NCBI RefSeq assembly: GCF_900187615.1
Contig: NZ_FYDO01000013.1
Span: 1 to 64,000, forward strand
Length of the DNA stretch: 64,000 nt
From: Pseudomonas sp. Irchel s3f7
GTDB taxonomy: Bacteria > Pseudomonadota > Gammaproteobacteria > Pseudomonadales > Pseudomonadaceae
Direction of reading: 5' to 3'
Within the stretch, counting starts at the first letter, position 1. Each line of letters begins with the position of its first letter. This document shows, piece by piece, positions 53,845 through 62,614 of this stretch. Position numbers and translations under genes: made by a program. Below the pieces are notes generated by a model. It ran no database searches, was not told where the DNA came from, and saw only the letters and a program-made list of their open reading frames with translations.

Positions 53845-55059
53845 ATGACTGGTCGAAAAGACATACCGCAGGTTTGGCATCATTACGATGCGGATGGTGG
53901 TGGTTACCGCTGTTTGAGGGACATGACCCACAGCGAGTTGGCCGCGAGAGAGGCCATGCAGAAATCCTACGAAGCGATGCTAGCTCGCCAAGCTGCGTAC
54001 GAAAAAAGTCGAGAGATAGTGCTTCAACAAAAGCGCCAAACCCCTGGGGGATGCGTATTTGCCAAGTCCTGCAAGTTGCCTGATTCGATCATCGACTACA
54101 GCAATCCAGCCGGATTTGTACCGACAGACAGTATCGAAGAGTATGGCAAGCTCACTGTGCTAGGCGGCCGGAAGGTCGACGGATCCGGTTGCTTACCTCT
54201 GGAGAGGATCAGTGGAGTAGTGCCAGCAGGTATCGGTACTTTGGCATTGGGCGGCGTCGCCATTGTTCCGGCTGCAACCAGTGCGGCAAGTGCTACTGCT
54301 GGCGTCGTGACTGCCGGTGTTGCCGCTAGCGCATTGGTGGGGCTGGTGGCTTTGCTGGCGCCATCAAGTCTTGGCGATGGTGCACTGTATTCTGATGAAC
54401 AACTCAGAGCACTTAAGCAAGCGCGGACGCGTGTTCGGTTGCGCATTGAAGAGCAATCTGACGGCACGCTTAAAGGTTACGGGTACAACACTCAGAGCCG
54501 GCGCGACTGGGAAATGATTCCGGTTGTGACGTTTGCAGTTCGCGGTACCCAACAAGTGGCTGACTTTGGCGGCGGGTTTGAATTGATTTGGACCCCCGCA
54601 GAAAACCCAACAGAAACGCTGGGTATCCCAGCGTTGGAGGCAGCACCACAAACGCCTCATGTATGGATTTTTCCTCCAACAGAAGCGGCTGACAGAATTA
54701 TCGTTAGCCCAGTTTATCCGCCGAAGTATCAGGATTTTATTCTGGTATTCCCGGCGGATTCCGGGATTAAACCGCTTTACATAGTGTTAAACGTGCCGAG
54801 GGATTTTGGTTACCGGCCAGCCCCAGGCGAGTTGCTGGCATTTCCGGATACCTATCCAGTTCCCTCAAAAACATCCGTTAAGGGTGGTGGAAAACGGAGA
54901 GCGCGTTGGTTGGACTCGAAAGGAAGGATCTACGAATGGGATTACATGCACGGAACAGTTGAGCAATACACCAAACAAGGAAAACACCTGGGCGAATTCA
55001 ATGCAGAAACGGGTGAGAGACTTTCGGAAGCTGATCCAGAAAGGAGAACACAGAAATGA
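53845..55059 (+). CDS. S-type pyocin-domain toxin with colicin E3-type 16S rRNase domain
   Basis: A 404-residue toxin in three parts. The N-terminus (1-125) is a coiled, Cys-bearing region without a known receptor domain. A Gly/Ala-rich hydrophobic stretch (127-172) precedes the pyocin-S domain (about 180-340). The C-terminus (345-404) matches colicin E3: GGGKRRARW, GRIYEWDYMHGTVEQY and ADPERR. The catalytic D366, H369, E373 and R400 correspond to E3 D510, H513, E517 and R545. E3 cuts 16S rRNA at the decoding site. It is shorter than normal pyocins, so delivery may rely on a secretion system (type VI is one option). The candidate immunity gene overlaps by ATGA. Confidence 0.85.
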   Translation: MTGRKDIPQVWHHYDADGGGYRCLRDMTHSELAAREAMQKSYEAMLARQAAYEKSREIVLQQKRQTPGGCVFAKSCKLPDSIIDYSNPAGFVPTDSIEEYGKLTVLGGRKVDGSGCLPLERISGVVPAGIGTLALGGVAIVPAATSAASATAGVVTAGVAASALVGLVALLAPSSLGDGALYSDEQLRALKQARTRVRLRIEEQSDGTLKGYGYNTQSRRDWEMIPVVTFAVRGTQQVADFGGGFELIWTPAENPTETLGIPALEAAPQTPHVWIFPPTEAADRIIVSPVYPPKYQDFILVFPADSGIKPLYIVLNVPRDFGYRPAPGELLAFPDTYPVPSKTSVKGGGKRRARWLDSKGRIYEWDYMHGTVEQYTKQGKHLGEFNAETGERLSEADPERRTQK

Positions 55060-55286
55060 AACACTCAATTCGGGCGTTTTATAAAACAACGGAGCGATTG
55101 GCCTTTCAGGTAGAGATCCTCGCTGAACATTTCGAGGCACTCTCAGCCTTGATGGAGTGGGCAGAGCCAGATGATCCGATTTATGAATATGAATTGTCGG
55201 GTGAACAAATTCGAAGGCTTGAAACGCTCACCGGAAAGACTTTTTGCAGTCCGGACTTTCTTTTTTTTCTTTCCTGTAGAGCATGA
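55056..55286 (+). CDS. candidate immunity protein for the E3-type toxin (DUF7683-like)
   Basis: A 76-residue acidic protein whose ATG overlaps the toxin stop (ATGA), the standard position of a bacteriocin immunity gene. It does not look like the cloacin/E3 immunity family; the pattern FYKTTERLAFQVEILAEHFE and DDPIYEYELSGEQIRRLE is closer to a Pseudomonas family I recall as DUF7683. The tail (SPDFLFFLSCRA) crosses an eight-T run, so a frameshift should be considered, but the frame reads sensibly. Low GC in this stretch suggests acquisition. Confidence 0.6.
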   Translation: MKHSIRAFYKTTERLAFQVEILAEHFEALSALMEWAEPDDPIYEYELSGEQIRRLETLTGKTFCSPDFLFFLSCRA

Positions 55287-55329
55287 TTCGGTGGTAGCGA
55301 ACGGGATCAGTTCGCTCATCACGATTATC

Positions 55330-55617
55330 TCAGGTGGCTAATGCGTTCAACACATGGACGGGGTCATTATGAATGGATTTGAGCAGGGCTTTAGCCGGCC
55401 CTGTCGGCTCACGGCGGCCCTACTCCCAATTGCGCAAAGTGCCGAGTTGGACGTCGATCAATGCTGCAAACTTGGCTTGAGTCAAACCGGTAGCCTTACG
55501 AATTTCTTTGACTTGCAGCGCATCGACGCGGAATTCGCGGGAAGGCCGGCGTTTGCCCCGTACGATCTCGTCCATCTGTTGCACGCTTTCCATCAGCTCA
55601 TCAAAATACTTGCTCAT
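55330..55617 (-). pseudogene. NadS-like XRE antitoxin broken by a nonsense codon
   Basis: The frame from 55617 encodes a NadS/HigA-type helix-turn-helix protein (MSKYFDELMESVQQMDEIVR, VKEIRKATGLTQAKFAALID, LGTLRNWE). A TAG at 55420-55422 stops it after residue 65. Directly after the stop the same frame continues as GRREPTGPAKALLKSIHNDP and ends at TGA 55330-55332, which is exactly the conserved family tail; the missing residue is Gln, so CAG changed to TAG. No RelE-type toxin gene is recognised upstream. A truncated protein could still be made. Confidence 0.8.
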
Positions 55618-55701
55618 GGCTATCTCCAGTGTCTGATGACTGCTGTAACTGACGTTTGATCGTTCTCATGTAGAACGTGGGAACGATATGTTCACTCGAG
55701 C

Positions 55702-55998
55702 TCAGGCCGGGGCTTTCCAGTTGAGCATGCGTTGTTGGGCGACTTTGAGCAGGTCGCAGCCGTCCTGGGTCAGGAGGTAGAGCGCATGGGTGATGTGCGG
55801 GATGTCTTTGATGTCGCCGTATTTGAAGCATTGGCAGTGCAGGGTTTGCAGCAAGTCGCTGGAGGCCCGGATGCGCTGGAGGGCGGCTTCGAGGATGTCT
55901 TGGGGGTTGGCCTCTGTGTCGATGATCAGGGGCGGGGTGTCGGTTAAGTTCGTTTTGAGTGGACGATATCGATTTTGAAATGGATTTAGTGTGGCCAC
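55702..55998 (-). CDS. DUF6124-like protein, copy 1
   Basis: A 98-residue protein with PPLIIDTEANPQDILEAALQ, RIRASSDLLQTLHCQCFKYG and a helical C-terminus (LYLLTQDGCDLLKVAQQRML). It closely parallels the protein at 56248. I recall this family as DUF6124, common in fluorescent pseudomonads, function unknown. Confidence 0.75.
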   Translation of the reverse strand: MATLNPFQNRYRPLKTNLTDTPPLIIDTEANPQDILEAALQRIRASSDLLQTLHCQCFKYGDIKDIPHITHALYLLTQDGCDLLKVAQQRMLNWKAPA

Positions 55999-56205
55999 TG
56001 AAGAAAACCTCTAGTAAGTGGAAATGTGCGTTCTCTCTTATTCGAGTGACCAAGCCCGAGTCGCTGATTTGGCAGCGACAGTCCGGACTATAGGTTTGAG
56101 TCACTGGTTGGCGATAGCCGACAAGGTGTCTTCTTTTGTAGGACCTTGCCGAAGCTTTGATAGGGCATTGCTGACGGACTTATCCACAGTGCACCGCGTT
56201 ATCGT

Positions 56206-56232
56206 TCATCGCGAGCAGGCTCGCTCCTACAG
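56206..56232. repeat. single REP copy
   Basis: ttcatcgcgagcaggctcgc followed by tcctaca. Confidence 0.65.
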
Positions 56233-56247
56233 GGGGTGTGGTGTTCT

Positions 56248-56538
56248 TCAGACGGTGAGTTTCGGCAGGCGTTGCCGGGCGATGTCGAGCAGGTCGTTGC
56301 CGTCCTGAGTCAGCAGATACAGGGCACTGACGATTTTCGGGATGTCGCTCGCGTCGGCCTGTTTGAAGCAAAGGCAATACAAGGTTTCCAGCAGGTCGCT
56401 GGCGGCGCGGATGCGCTGGCGGGCGGCATCGAGGATCTCGTAGGGATCGGCCTCGGTGTCGATGACCAGCACCGGGGTTTCGCTGTAGCTGGATGTAAGT
56501 GACTGGTAGCGTTCGGTCGTTGTGTTCAGCGGGGGCAT
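56248..56538 (-). CDS. DUF6124-like protein, copy 2
   Basis: A 96-residue paralog of the protein at 55702, with VLVIDTEADPYEILDAARQR, IRAASDLLETLYCLCFKQAD and ALYLLTQDGNDLLDIARQRL. The start at 56538 aligns with copy 1; the longer frame from 56703 is not supported. The two genes are about 250 bases apart on the same strand. Confidence 0.75.
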   Translation of the reverse strand: MPPLNTTTERYQSLTSSYSETPVLVIDTEADPYEILDAARQRIRAASDLLETLYCLCFKQADASDIPKIVSALYLLTQDGNDLLDIARQRLPKLTV

Positions 56539-56787
56539 TGATGTCGGTCCTGTGAGAAATCGGAGGTCACTCCGGCAGGCCGCCACAGTATCTTCAGCCG
56601 CGCAAAAACTATGAAGAGAGCGGCGCATCAGAGCAATACCGCCGCTATCGACAGGTTTTGTAGGGCGTTTACACCGATAGGGGAATGCTCCTACGCCCCC
56701 CATTGGTTTGATTGATGAACGCTTTTTCGGGTAACGATTCCTACGAGCTGAGCAGAAAAAACTGTTGGATGCGTCGACGATCAGGAT

Positions 56788-57852
56788 TCAATCGGTCCCA
56801 GGTGCGGGAAGACGTCGCGATGCTGCTTCAAGATCCAGTAATCCTCGACCATAGGCTTCGCTGTTGGCGTAAAGACCTGTCCGGTTTGCAGTTTCCAGCA
56901 CGTGGTCGCGAACTTGCTGTGTGCTCATTTCAGGGTACAGGCTCTGCACGGCTGCCAATGCGCCACTGACCAATGCGGCGGCGGGGGACGTGCCAGCGGT
57001 TTGCACGTATTTACCGTCCTTGCCTGTGGTCAACAAACCTTGACCAGCACCCGAATCCCCACCGGGAACGGCGATGCACCATGCCGCAGCTACGCCACAG
57101 TAATTGGATTTACCATTGATGGCACTGCCGTCGTTTTTCAACGCTACGACCGCGATCCAGCCTTTTTCCAGTTCAGGGATGGCAAGGGGCAAGCCCGGTT
57201 CTGCCAAAGGCTCTCGTCTGAGTTCATTGCCGGTTGGAAACACAAATACGGCACCTTCTTGAACCAGTTGCCGAGCCTTCACCAGCGAGTCTGGCATGAC
57301 CTGGCTGTAACGCGCTTCAGTGAGTTCCGTCGCTGGAATGGCATTGGCCCAGGAGTTGTTGAAGATCCGCGCGCCGCTGTCAAAACCTGACTGCCAGGAG
57401 CGGGCAATTTCACTGTCAAAGAAAAAGGGTTCGTTATCGTCGCCGAAACGGAAGGGGATCAATTGCGCATTGAATGCGACGCCGTGCATGCCATGGTCAT
57501 CCTTGTTGGCGGCGAGAATACCGGCCATCTGGGTGCCGTGACCGACGCGGTCAAATGTCCCCGGCCGGTTCTCAACATAATCAAACCCGGGGGCACCCAC
57601 CCTGCCTTCAAACTCTGCAAGTTCGGCGTTCAGGCCTGAGTCAATCAAAGCGACGGTCACACCCTGCCCGGTGCCGCCGCGTGCGTAGAGGCGTGACGCC
57701 TGCACGACCGCCAACCCCTTTTGAGCGTGATACTCAGGTGTCTCGAATGTGTCGGGCGCAATTGTGGTTTTTTCGGGAACAGTCAGGCATCCGCTGAGCA
57801 GCACAGGCATGGCCAATAGGAGCGCAAATTGAAAAGCATAGGGTTGGAACAT
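56788..57852 (-). CDS. S8 subtilase-family lipoprotein peptidase
   Basis: Subtilisin-like serine peptidase, 354 residues, with a lipoprotein signal (LLSGC, C22). The catalytic triad is D71 (VALIDSGL), H105 (VGHGTQMAG) and S289 (AGTSPAAALVSG); the oxyanion Asn is N209 (PTGNE). It stops right after the peptidase domain, where the related Pseudomonas autotransporter peptidases continue into a barrel. It is thus a periplasmic lipoprotein or a stub of an autotransporter. Substrate unknown. Confidence 0.82.
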   Translation of the reverse strand: MFQPYAFQFALLLAMPVLLSGCLTVPEKTTIAPDTFETPEYHAQKGLAVVQASRLYARGGTGQGVTVALIDSGLNAELAEFEGRVGAPGFDYVENRPGTFDRVGHGTQMAGILAANKDDHGMHGVAFNAQLIPFRFGDDNEPFFFDSEIARSWQSGFDSGARIFNNSWANAIPATELTEARYSQVMPDSLVKARQLVQEGAVFVFPTGNELRREPLAEPGLPLAIPELEKGWIAVVALKNDGSAINGKSNYCGVAAAWCIAVPGGDSGAGQGLLTTGKDGKYVQTAGTSPAAALVSGALAAVQSLYPEMSTQQVRDHVLETANRTGLYANSEAYGRGLLDLEAASRRLPAPGTD

Positions 57853-58116
57853 GATCGGTCCTTCGAAAGGGGGCGCCCGTTTCAGTCCTCTTCAGTGATG
57901 AAAACGTCGCGCAGAATCTGGTTGGTCATAGAACATACCTGCGCCGCACTGGGGGCGTGAGATGGCAAAAGGCTCTGTGTGTTTCAACCTGTGGCGCGAG
58001 CGGGAGCGGGTTATGGCTGTATCATCCCGTATCGTTTTTACCCCCGACCTTTTCTCGACTCACTGCGATCGCCGACTAGGCTTTGCTCATCGCAGCGGTC
58101 AACGGAGTGACAGCTT

Positions 58117-60045
58117 ATGCACAACACCCTGGAACAGGTTTTCGGTTATCCACAGTTTCGGCCCGGTCAGGAAGCGGCGGTCAGCGCGGTGCTGGCGGGG
58201 CGCTCGGCGGCGGCCATTTTTCCCACCGGTTCCGGCAAATCCCTGTGCTATCAATTGTCGGCCGTGCTGTTGCCACACCTGACGCTGGTGGTCTCGCCAT
58301 TGCTGGCGTTGATGCAGGATCAGTTGGCGTTCCTGCAGCGTCATGGCATCGCTGCGGGCAGCATCGATTCGGCCCAGAGTCGCGATGACGCCAGCGACGT
58401 GATGGCCCGCGCCAAGTCCGGTGAATTGAAGATTCTGATGATTTCGGTTGAGCGCCTGAAGAACGAGCGCTTCCGCAATTTTCTTCAGCAAGTGCCGATC
58501 TCGCTGTTGGTGGTGGACGAGGCGCATTGCATCTCGGAATGGGGTCATAACTTCCGTCCGGATTACCTCAAGCTTCCGGACTACCAACGGCAGTTCAATA
58601 TCCCGCAGGTGCTGCTGTTGACGGCAACGGCGACACCCAAAGTCATTGTGGATATGCAGACAAAATTCGCCATTGCCGCTGACGATGTCGTCACCACGGG
58701 TTTCTATCGACCCAACTTGAATCTGCTGGTGGAGCCTGTGCGGGGTCAGGACAAGCGTCGTCGCCTCGTCGAGTGGATGGCTGAGCGCCACGGCCAACCG
58801 AGCATCGTGTACGTCACGTTACAGAAGACCGCCGAGCACATTGCCGAGCACCTCAATCGTAATGGCATTCAGGCCGAGGCTTATCACGCCGGTTTGCCCC
58901 ACGACCAGCGCGACGGTATCCAGAAACGCTTCATGGGCGGGCAGTCCGGTTGCATCGTCGCCACCATCGCCTTCGGCATGGGCATCGATAAAAGCGACAT
59001 CCGCAACGTGGTGCATTTCGACCTGCCCAAATCCATCGAAAACTACAGCCAGGAAATCGGCCGCGCAGGACGCGATGGCCAGCCGTCCGATTGCCTGGTA
59101 CTGGCCAACCGCGACAGCCTCAACGTGCTGGAAAACTTCGTCTACGGCGATACGCCTGAGCTGGATGGAATCCGCCATGTGCTAGACGAACTGCAAGCTT
59201 GCGCCCCGGAAGGACAATGGGAGTTTTTGCTGGGACCGCTGGCGGACCAGAGCAACATCCGTCAGCTCCCGCTCAAAACCTTGCTGGTGCAGTTGGAGCT
59301 GCGTGGAATCATCGCTCCGCGCTACGCCTATTACGCGGAGTACCGATTCAAGTACTTGCTGGAACCCGATGCCTTGCTGGCACGTTTCGAGGGTGAGCGC
59401 AGGGATTTTGTCGCAGCCATTATCCAGACCTCCAGCCGTGCCAGAACCTGGGCCACGGTGAATTTCGACGCGCTGTATGAACATCATCAAGCCGAGCGTA
59501 ATCGAGTGGTCAAAGCACTGGATTACTTTCAGGAAAAGGGCTGGGTCGAGCTGGAAAGCAAGCAGATGACCGAGGTCTACAGCCTGCTGCAAAGCGGTTT
59601 CGACAGCGCCGCGTTGAGCGAGGAACTGCACGCCTGCTTCAGCCGACACGAACACACCGAGATCGCGCGGATTCACGCGATGCTGGATCTGTTCGCTACC
59701 GAACGCTGCCTGGGTTATCGCCTGGCCGAGTACTTCGGTGACGAAAATGCGCCACAGCAATGCGGGCATTGTTCGGTGTGTCACGGGCAAGTGGCGCGAC
59801 TACCGGCACCACCGGCGTTGCCGGCGCTTGTGGATAAAAACTTCGAGGCGTTGTGTGGCAATTTTATCCACAAGCACGAGCAGCACACGGGCAGCGCACC
59901 CTCGGCTGAACGCACGACAAGATTCTTGTGCGGTATCAGCGTGCCGCTGTTCACCAAGCTCAAGGCGCGGGCGATTCCGGGGTTTGCGGCGTTGGAGGAT
60001 TATCCGTATGCCGAGGTGCGGGCGTGGGCCGAGCGGCATCTGTAG
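58117..60045 (+). CDS. recQ: RecQ-family ATP-dependent DNA helicase
   Basis: Superfamily 2 helicase, 642 residues. Walker A is FPTGSGKS (35-42), DEAH at 134-137 with the aromatic-rich loop following, motif V ATIAFGMGIDKSDIRNVVHF and motif VI QEIGRAGRDGQPSD. A zinc site follows (CLGYRLAEYFG, CGHCSVC). It lacks a clear HRDC domain and is shorter than canonical RecQ; Pseudomonas often has a second RecQ-like helicase of this type. Role: DNA repair and recombination. Confidence 0.88.
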   Translation: MHNTLEQVFGYPQFRPGQEAAVSAVLAGRSAAAIFPTGSGKSLCYQLSAVLLPHLTLVVSPLLALMQDQLAFLQRHGIAAGSIDSAQSRDDASDVMARAKSGELKILMISVERLKNERFRNFLQQVPISLLVVDEAHCISEWGHNFRPDYLKLPDYQRQFNIPQVLLLTATATPKVIVDMQTKFAIAADDVVTTGFYRPNLNLLVEPVRGQDKRRRLVEWMAERHGQPSIVYVTLQKTAEHIAEHLNRNGIQAEAYHAGLPHDQRDGIQKRFMGGQSGCIVATIAFGMGIDKSDIRNVVHFDLPKSIENYSQEIGRAGRDGQPSDCLVLANRDSLNVLENFVYGDTPELDGIRHVLDELQACAPEGQWEFLLGPLADQSNIRQLPLKTLLVQLELRGIIAPRYAYYAEYRFKYLLEPDALLARFEGERRDFVAAIIQTSSRARTWATVNFDALYEHHQAERNRVVKALDYFQEKGWVELESKQMTEVYSLLQSGFDSAALSEELHACFSRHEHTEIARIHAMLDLFATERCLGYRLAEYFGDENAPQQCGHCSVCHGQVARLPAPPALPALVDKNFEALCGNFIHKHEQHTGSAPSAERTTRFLCGISVPLFTKLKARAIPGFAALEDYPYAEVRAWAERHL

Positions 60046-60156
60046 CAGGCCACATCCATCCGCTGAATGTTGCTCATCACAGGAATAAATTTCAAAAAAA
60101 CGTTGTGGCTGACTATGGTGGGGGCTGTCTTAGGATCGCCAACAAGAGAACACAAT

Positions 60157-61383
60157 ATGAGCCAGACGCCGACGAATATTCAGCGCGCAGCCGTGATTGG
60201 CGCGGGCACCATGGGCCGAGGCATTGTCATGTGCCTGGCCAACGCCGGGGTAGCAGTGCAATGGGTTGATAACAATCCACAGATGCTCGAGCAGGCATTG
60301 GTCACCGTAGCAGACACCTACGCCCACAACGTGCGGCAGGAGCGAATCGATCAGGCTGAAGCAGACGCTCGTATCGCTCGGGTCACTGCCGCCGCCGATT
60401 ACGCGGCCATTCGCGATGTTGATCTGGTCATCGAGGCGGTGTACGAAAACCTTGAGCTCAAGCAGAAAATCTTCCGCGAGCTGGACGGTCTGCTCAAGCC
60501 CGAAGCCATTCTGGCGAGCAACACCTCGGCACTGGATATCGACGCCATTGCGGCGGTGACTCGCCGGCCGCAACAAGTCCTGGGCCTGCATTTTTTCAGC
60601 CCGGCACACATCATGAAACTGCTGGAAATCGTCCGTGGCGCCCAAACTGCACCGGCGGTCATCGACGCTGCGCTGGCACTGGGCAAACGCATGGGCAAGG
60701 TCAGCGTGGTGTCGGGCAACTGCGACGGTTTCATCGGCAACCGCATGCTCAATACCTATGTGCTGGAGGCGCGAAAAATGCTGCTGGAGGGGGCTTACCC
60801 CTATCAGGTGGATGCGGCGCTGCAAGGTTTCGGTTTCGCCATGGGGCCGTTCCGCATGTTCGACGTGGTCGGTGTCGATTTGCAGTGGCGTTCCCGACAA
60901 CTGTCCGGTGTCGGTCAGGATGCACCTGAGGTTCAGGTGGATAACCGGTTGTGCGAGATGGAGCGTTTTGGTCAGAAGAGTGGCAACGGCTATTACCACT
61001 ATGAGCCGGGCAGTCGTCAGGCCGAACATGATCCTCTGGTCGATGCGTTGGTGCTGGAAGTCAGCGAAGGGCTGGGGTTCCAGCGTCGCGAGATCAGCCA
61101 GGAAGAGATTCTGGAGCGCTGCTTGCTGGCACTGGTCAACGAAGGGGCGAAGATCCTTCAGGAAGGCATCGCCGGATCGGCCCACGATATCGACCTGGTT
61201 TACCTCAACGGGTACGGTTTCCCGGCAGACAAGGGCGGGCCGATGGCCTGGGCGGATCAGCAGGGGTTGGCGGATATTCACCGGCGCTTGATAGACCTTG
61301 AGACACGCCAGGGTGATCACTGGAATCCGGCGCGGGTGATTGGTGAGCTGGCAGCGGCTGGCAAGGGCTTTGCTGACAAGTGA
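60157..61383 (+). CDS. 3-hydroxyacyl-CoA dehydrogenase
   Basis: NAD-dependent 3-hydroxyacyl-CoA dehydrogenase, 408 residues. The N-terminal Rossmann motif is VIGAGTMGRG (13-21), the catalytic pair is H145 (GLHFFSPAH) and E157, and two 3HCDH C-terminal domains follow (GNCDGFIGNRMLNTYV, FGFAMGPFRMFDVVGVDL; later YLNGYGFPADKGGPMAWADQ). ATG 60157 gives the usual N-terminus. It lacks a crotonase domain, so it is a separate dehydrogenase rather than FadB. A REP doublet and a thioesterase gene follow. Confidence 0.88.
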   Translation: MSQTPTNIQRAAVIGAGTMGRGIVMCLANAGVAVQWVDNNPQMLEQALVTVADTYAHNVRQERIDQAEADARIARVTAAADYAAIRDVDLVIEAVYENLELKQKIFRELDGLLKPEAILASNTSALDIDAIAAVTRRPQQVLGLHFFSPAHIMKLLEIVRGAQTAPAVIDAALALGKRMGKVSVVSGNCDGFIGNRMLNTYVLEARKMLLEGAYPYQVDAALQGFGFAMGPFRMFDVVGVDLQWRSRQLSGVGQDAPEVQVDNRLCEMERFGQKSGNGYYHYEPGSRQAEHDPLVDALVLEVSEGLGFQRREISQEEILERCLLALVNEGAKILQEGIAGSAHDIDLVYLNGYGFPADKGGPMAWADQQGLADIHRRLIDLETRQGDHWNPARVIGELAAAGKGFADK

Positions 61384-61407
61384 TTGATGTGGCGCCCGCG
61401 AGGACGC

Positions 61408-61486
61408 CTTCGCCAGCAGGCTGGCTCCCACAGTTGATCCAGGTCGCCCGCAGATTTTGGCAATGTGCGAGCCTGCTCGCGATGAG
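61408..61486. repeat. REP doublet
   Basis: ttcgccagcaggctggctcc and a partly diverged inverted copy. Confidence 0.7.
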
Positions 61487-61539
61487 TTCAACTCGGTTTT
61501 TCGCCGTAGACTGGCGAACCCACTCAGGAATCAACACTG

Positions 61540-61962
61540 ATGCCTCATCGCACCGAGTACCCGCACTTCCAGCCCGTCACCACGCGCTGGCATGACAACG
61601 ACGCCTACGGTCACGTCAACAACGTCACCTACTACAGCTTTTTCGACACCGCGGTGAACACTTACCTGATCGAAGTCGGTGGTCTGGATATCCACGATGG
61701 CGAGGTGGTGGGGTTCGTGGTGAGCTCAGCCTGCGATTACTTTGCGTCCATCGCTTTCCCGGACCGGATCGAGATCGGTCTGCGGGTGGGCAAGTTGGGC
61801 AACAGTTCGGTGCAATACGAACTGGCCGTGTTCAAGCAGGGAGAAGACGAGGCCTGCGCGGCGGGGCGCTTCGTGCATGTGTTTGTCGATCGTGGGTCGA
61901 ATCAACCCGTGGCGATTCCTGCAGGGTTGCGCGGGGCGCTGGAGCGTCTGGTGGTTCAGTAA
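61540..61962 (+). CDS. 4HBT-type acyl-CoA thioesterase
   Basis: Hotdog thioesterase of the 4-hydroxybenzoyl-CoA type, 140 residues. The active-site motif is [20 protein letters not shown] with its Asp residues. It follows the hydroxyacyl-CoA dehydrogenase by about 155 bases on the same strand, so both may act in acyl-CoA turnover. A strong terminator follows. Confidence 0.88.
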   Translation: MPHRTEYPHFQPVTTRWHDNDAYGHVNNVTYYSFFDTAVNTYLIEVGGLDIHDGEVVGFVVSSACDYFASIAFPDRIEIGLRVGKLGNSSVQYELAVFKQGEDEACAAGRFVHVFVDRGSNQPVAIPAGLRGALERLVVQ

Positions 61963-61968
61963 GGCAAA

Positions 61969-61998
61969 AAAAATCGCAGCCCTTGGGCTGCGATTTTT
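61969..61998. terminator. bidirectional terminator between thioesterase and glycine-zipper genes
   Basis: aaaaatcgcagcc (61969-61981) pairs with ggctgcgattttt (61986-61998); A and T runs make it work on both strands. Confidence 0.88.
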
Positions 61999-62028
61999 GT
62001 TGTACTCACCAGCGAGGCGCTCGAGGCG

Positions 62029-62523
62029 TTAGTCGCGGTGGTACTTGTGGTGCTTGCGATGACCATAGGCATGGCCACGGCCCGGATGGCCGTCACGGTA
62101 GTAACGACGGTCATTATGGCTGCGATACGAACGATGATCGTCGTCGTGATCATTATCATTGTCGTACTCTTTGCCCATGTAGTTACCCAGTGCGCCACCG
62201 GCACCGCCGCCCGCTGCGGAGCCGATCAGGCTGCCGGTGGTGCCGCCCACGCTGCGGCCGACCACGTTACCGCCTGCAGCACCCAACGCACCGCCAATGG
62301 CGGCTTCGCCACGACTGTGTTTGTTTGCGCCGACTGCGCTACCACCCGCGCCACCCAGGGCAGCACCGATGGTGGAACCTGTATTGCCGCCTAACGACTG
62401 ACCGACGACCGAGCCTAGAACCCCGCCCAATGCGCCGCCCACACCAGCTTCGGTGGTGCCGCCAGCAGAGGCAATGCCACTGACCAGGCCAAGGGACAAC
62501 AAGAGAATCGAGGAGTACTTCAT
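62029..62523 (-). CDS. glycine-zipper membrane protein with His/Asp-rich tail
   Basis: A 164-residue exported protein: signal peptide (SILLLSLGLVSGIASA), then a long glycine-zipper region (about 20-116, repeated GALGGVLGSVVG-type units) that would insert in a membrane, then a charged tail rich in Asp, His, Arg and Tyr (DNDNDHDDDHRSYRSHNDRR, ending HRKHHKYHRD). The tail could bind metal. Function unknown; glycine-zipper proteins are often outer-membrane-associated. Confidence 0.82.
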   Translation of the reverse strand: MKYSSILLLSLGLVSGIASAGGTTEAGVGGALGGVLGSVVGQSLGGNTGSTIGAALGGAGGSAVGANKHSRGEAAIGGALGAAGGNVVGRSVGGTTGSLIGSAAGGGAGGALGNYMGKEYDNDNDHDDDHRSYRSHNDRRYYRDGHPGRGHAYGHRKHHKYHRD

Positions 62524-62604
62524 GGGGGAACCTCAAGGGGATGACGATGCGATCCTGAGGCTCCGAATTGTGCGTGACAATCGAAATCCGACGAATAACA
62601 CGAC

Positions 62605-62614
62605 TTGTATACAA
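62605..62614. promoter_or_regulatory. TTGTATACAA palindrome
   Basis: Perfect 10-bp palindrome in the spacer between two minus-strand genes. It resembles GntR-family (FCD-type) operator cores and also contains a TATACA -10-like string for the plus strand. Confidence 0.35.

Noticed and set aside
55259..55270. frameshift in the candidate immunity gene at the T-run
   Set aside because: The reading after the run (FFLSCRA) looks normal and ends at a stop; no better alternative frame was seen.
57882..57929. 15-codon ORF (MTNQILRDVFITEED) upstream of the subtilase
   Set aside because: A leader peptide is possible, but an overlapping alternative frame exists and nothing supports regulation.
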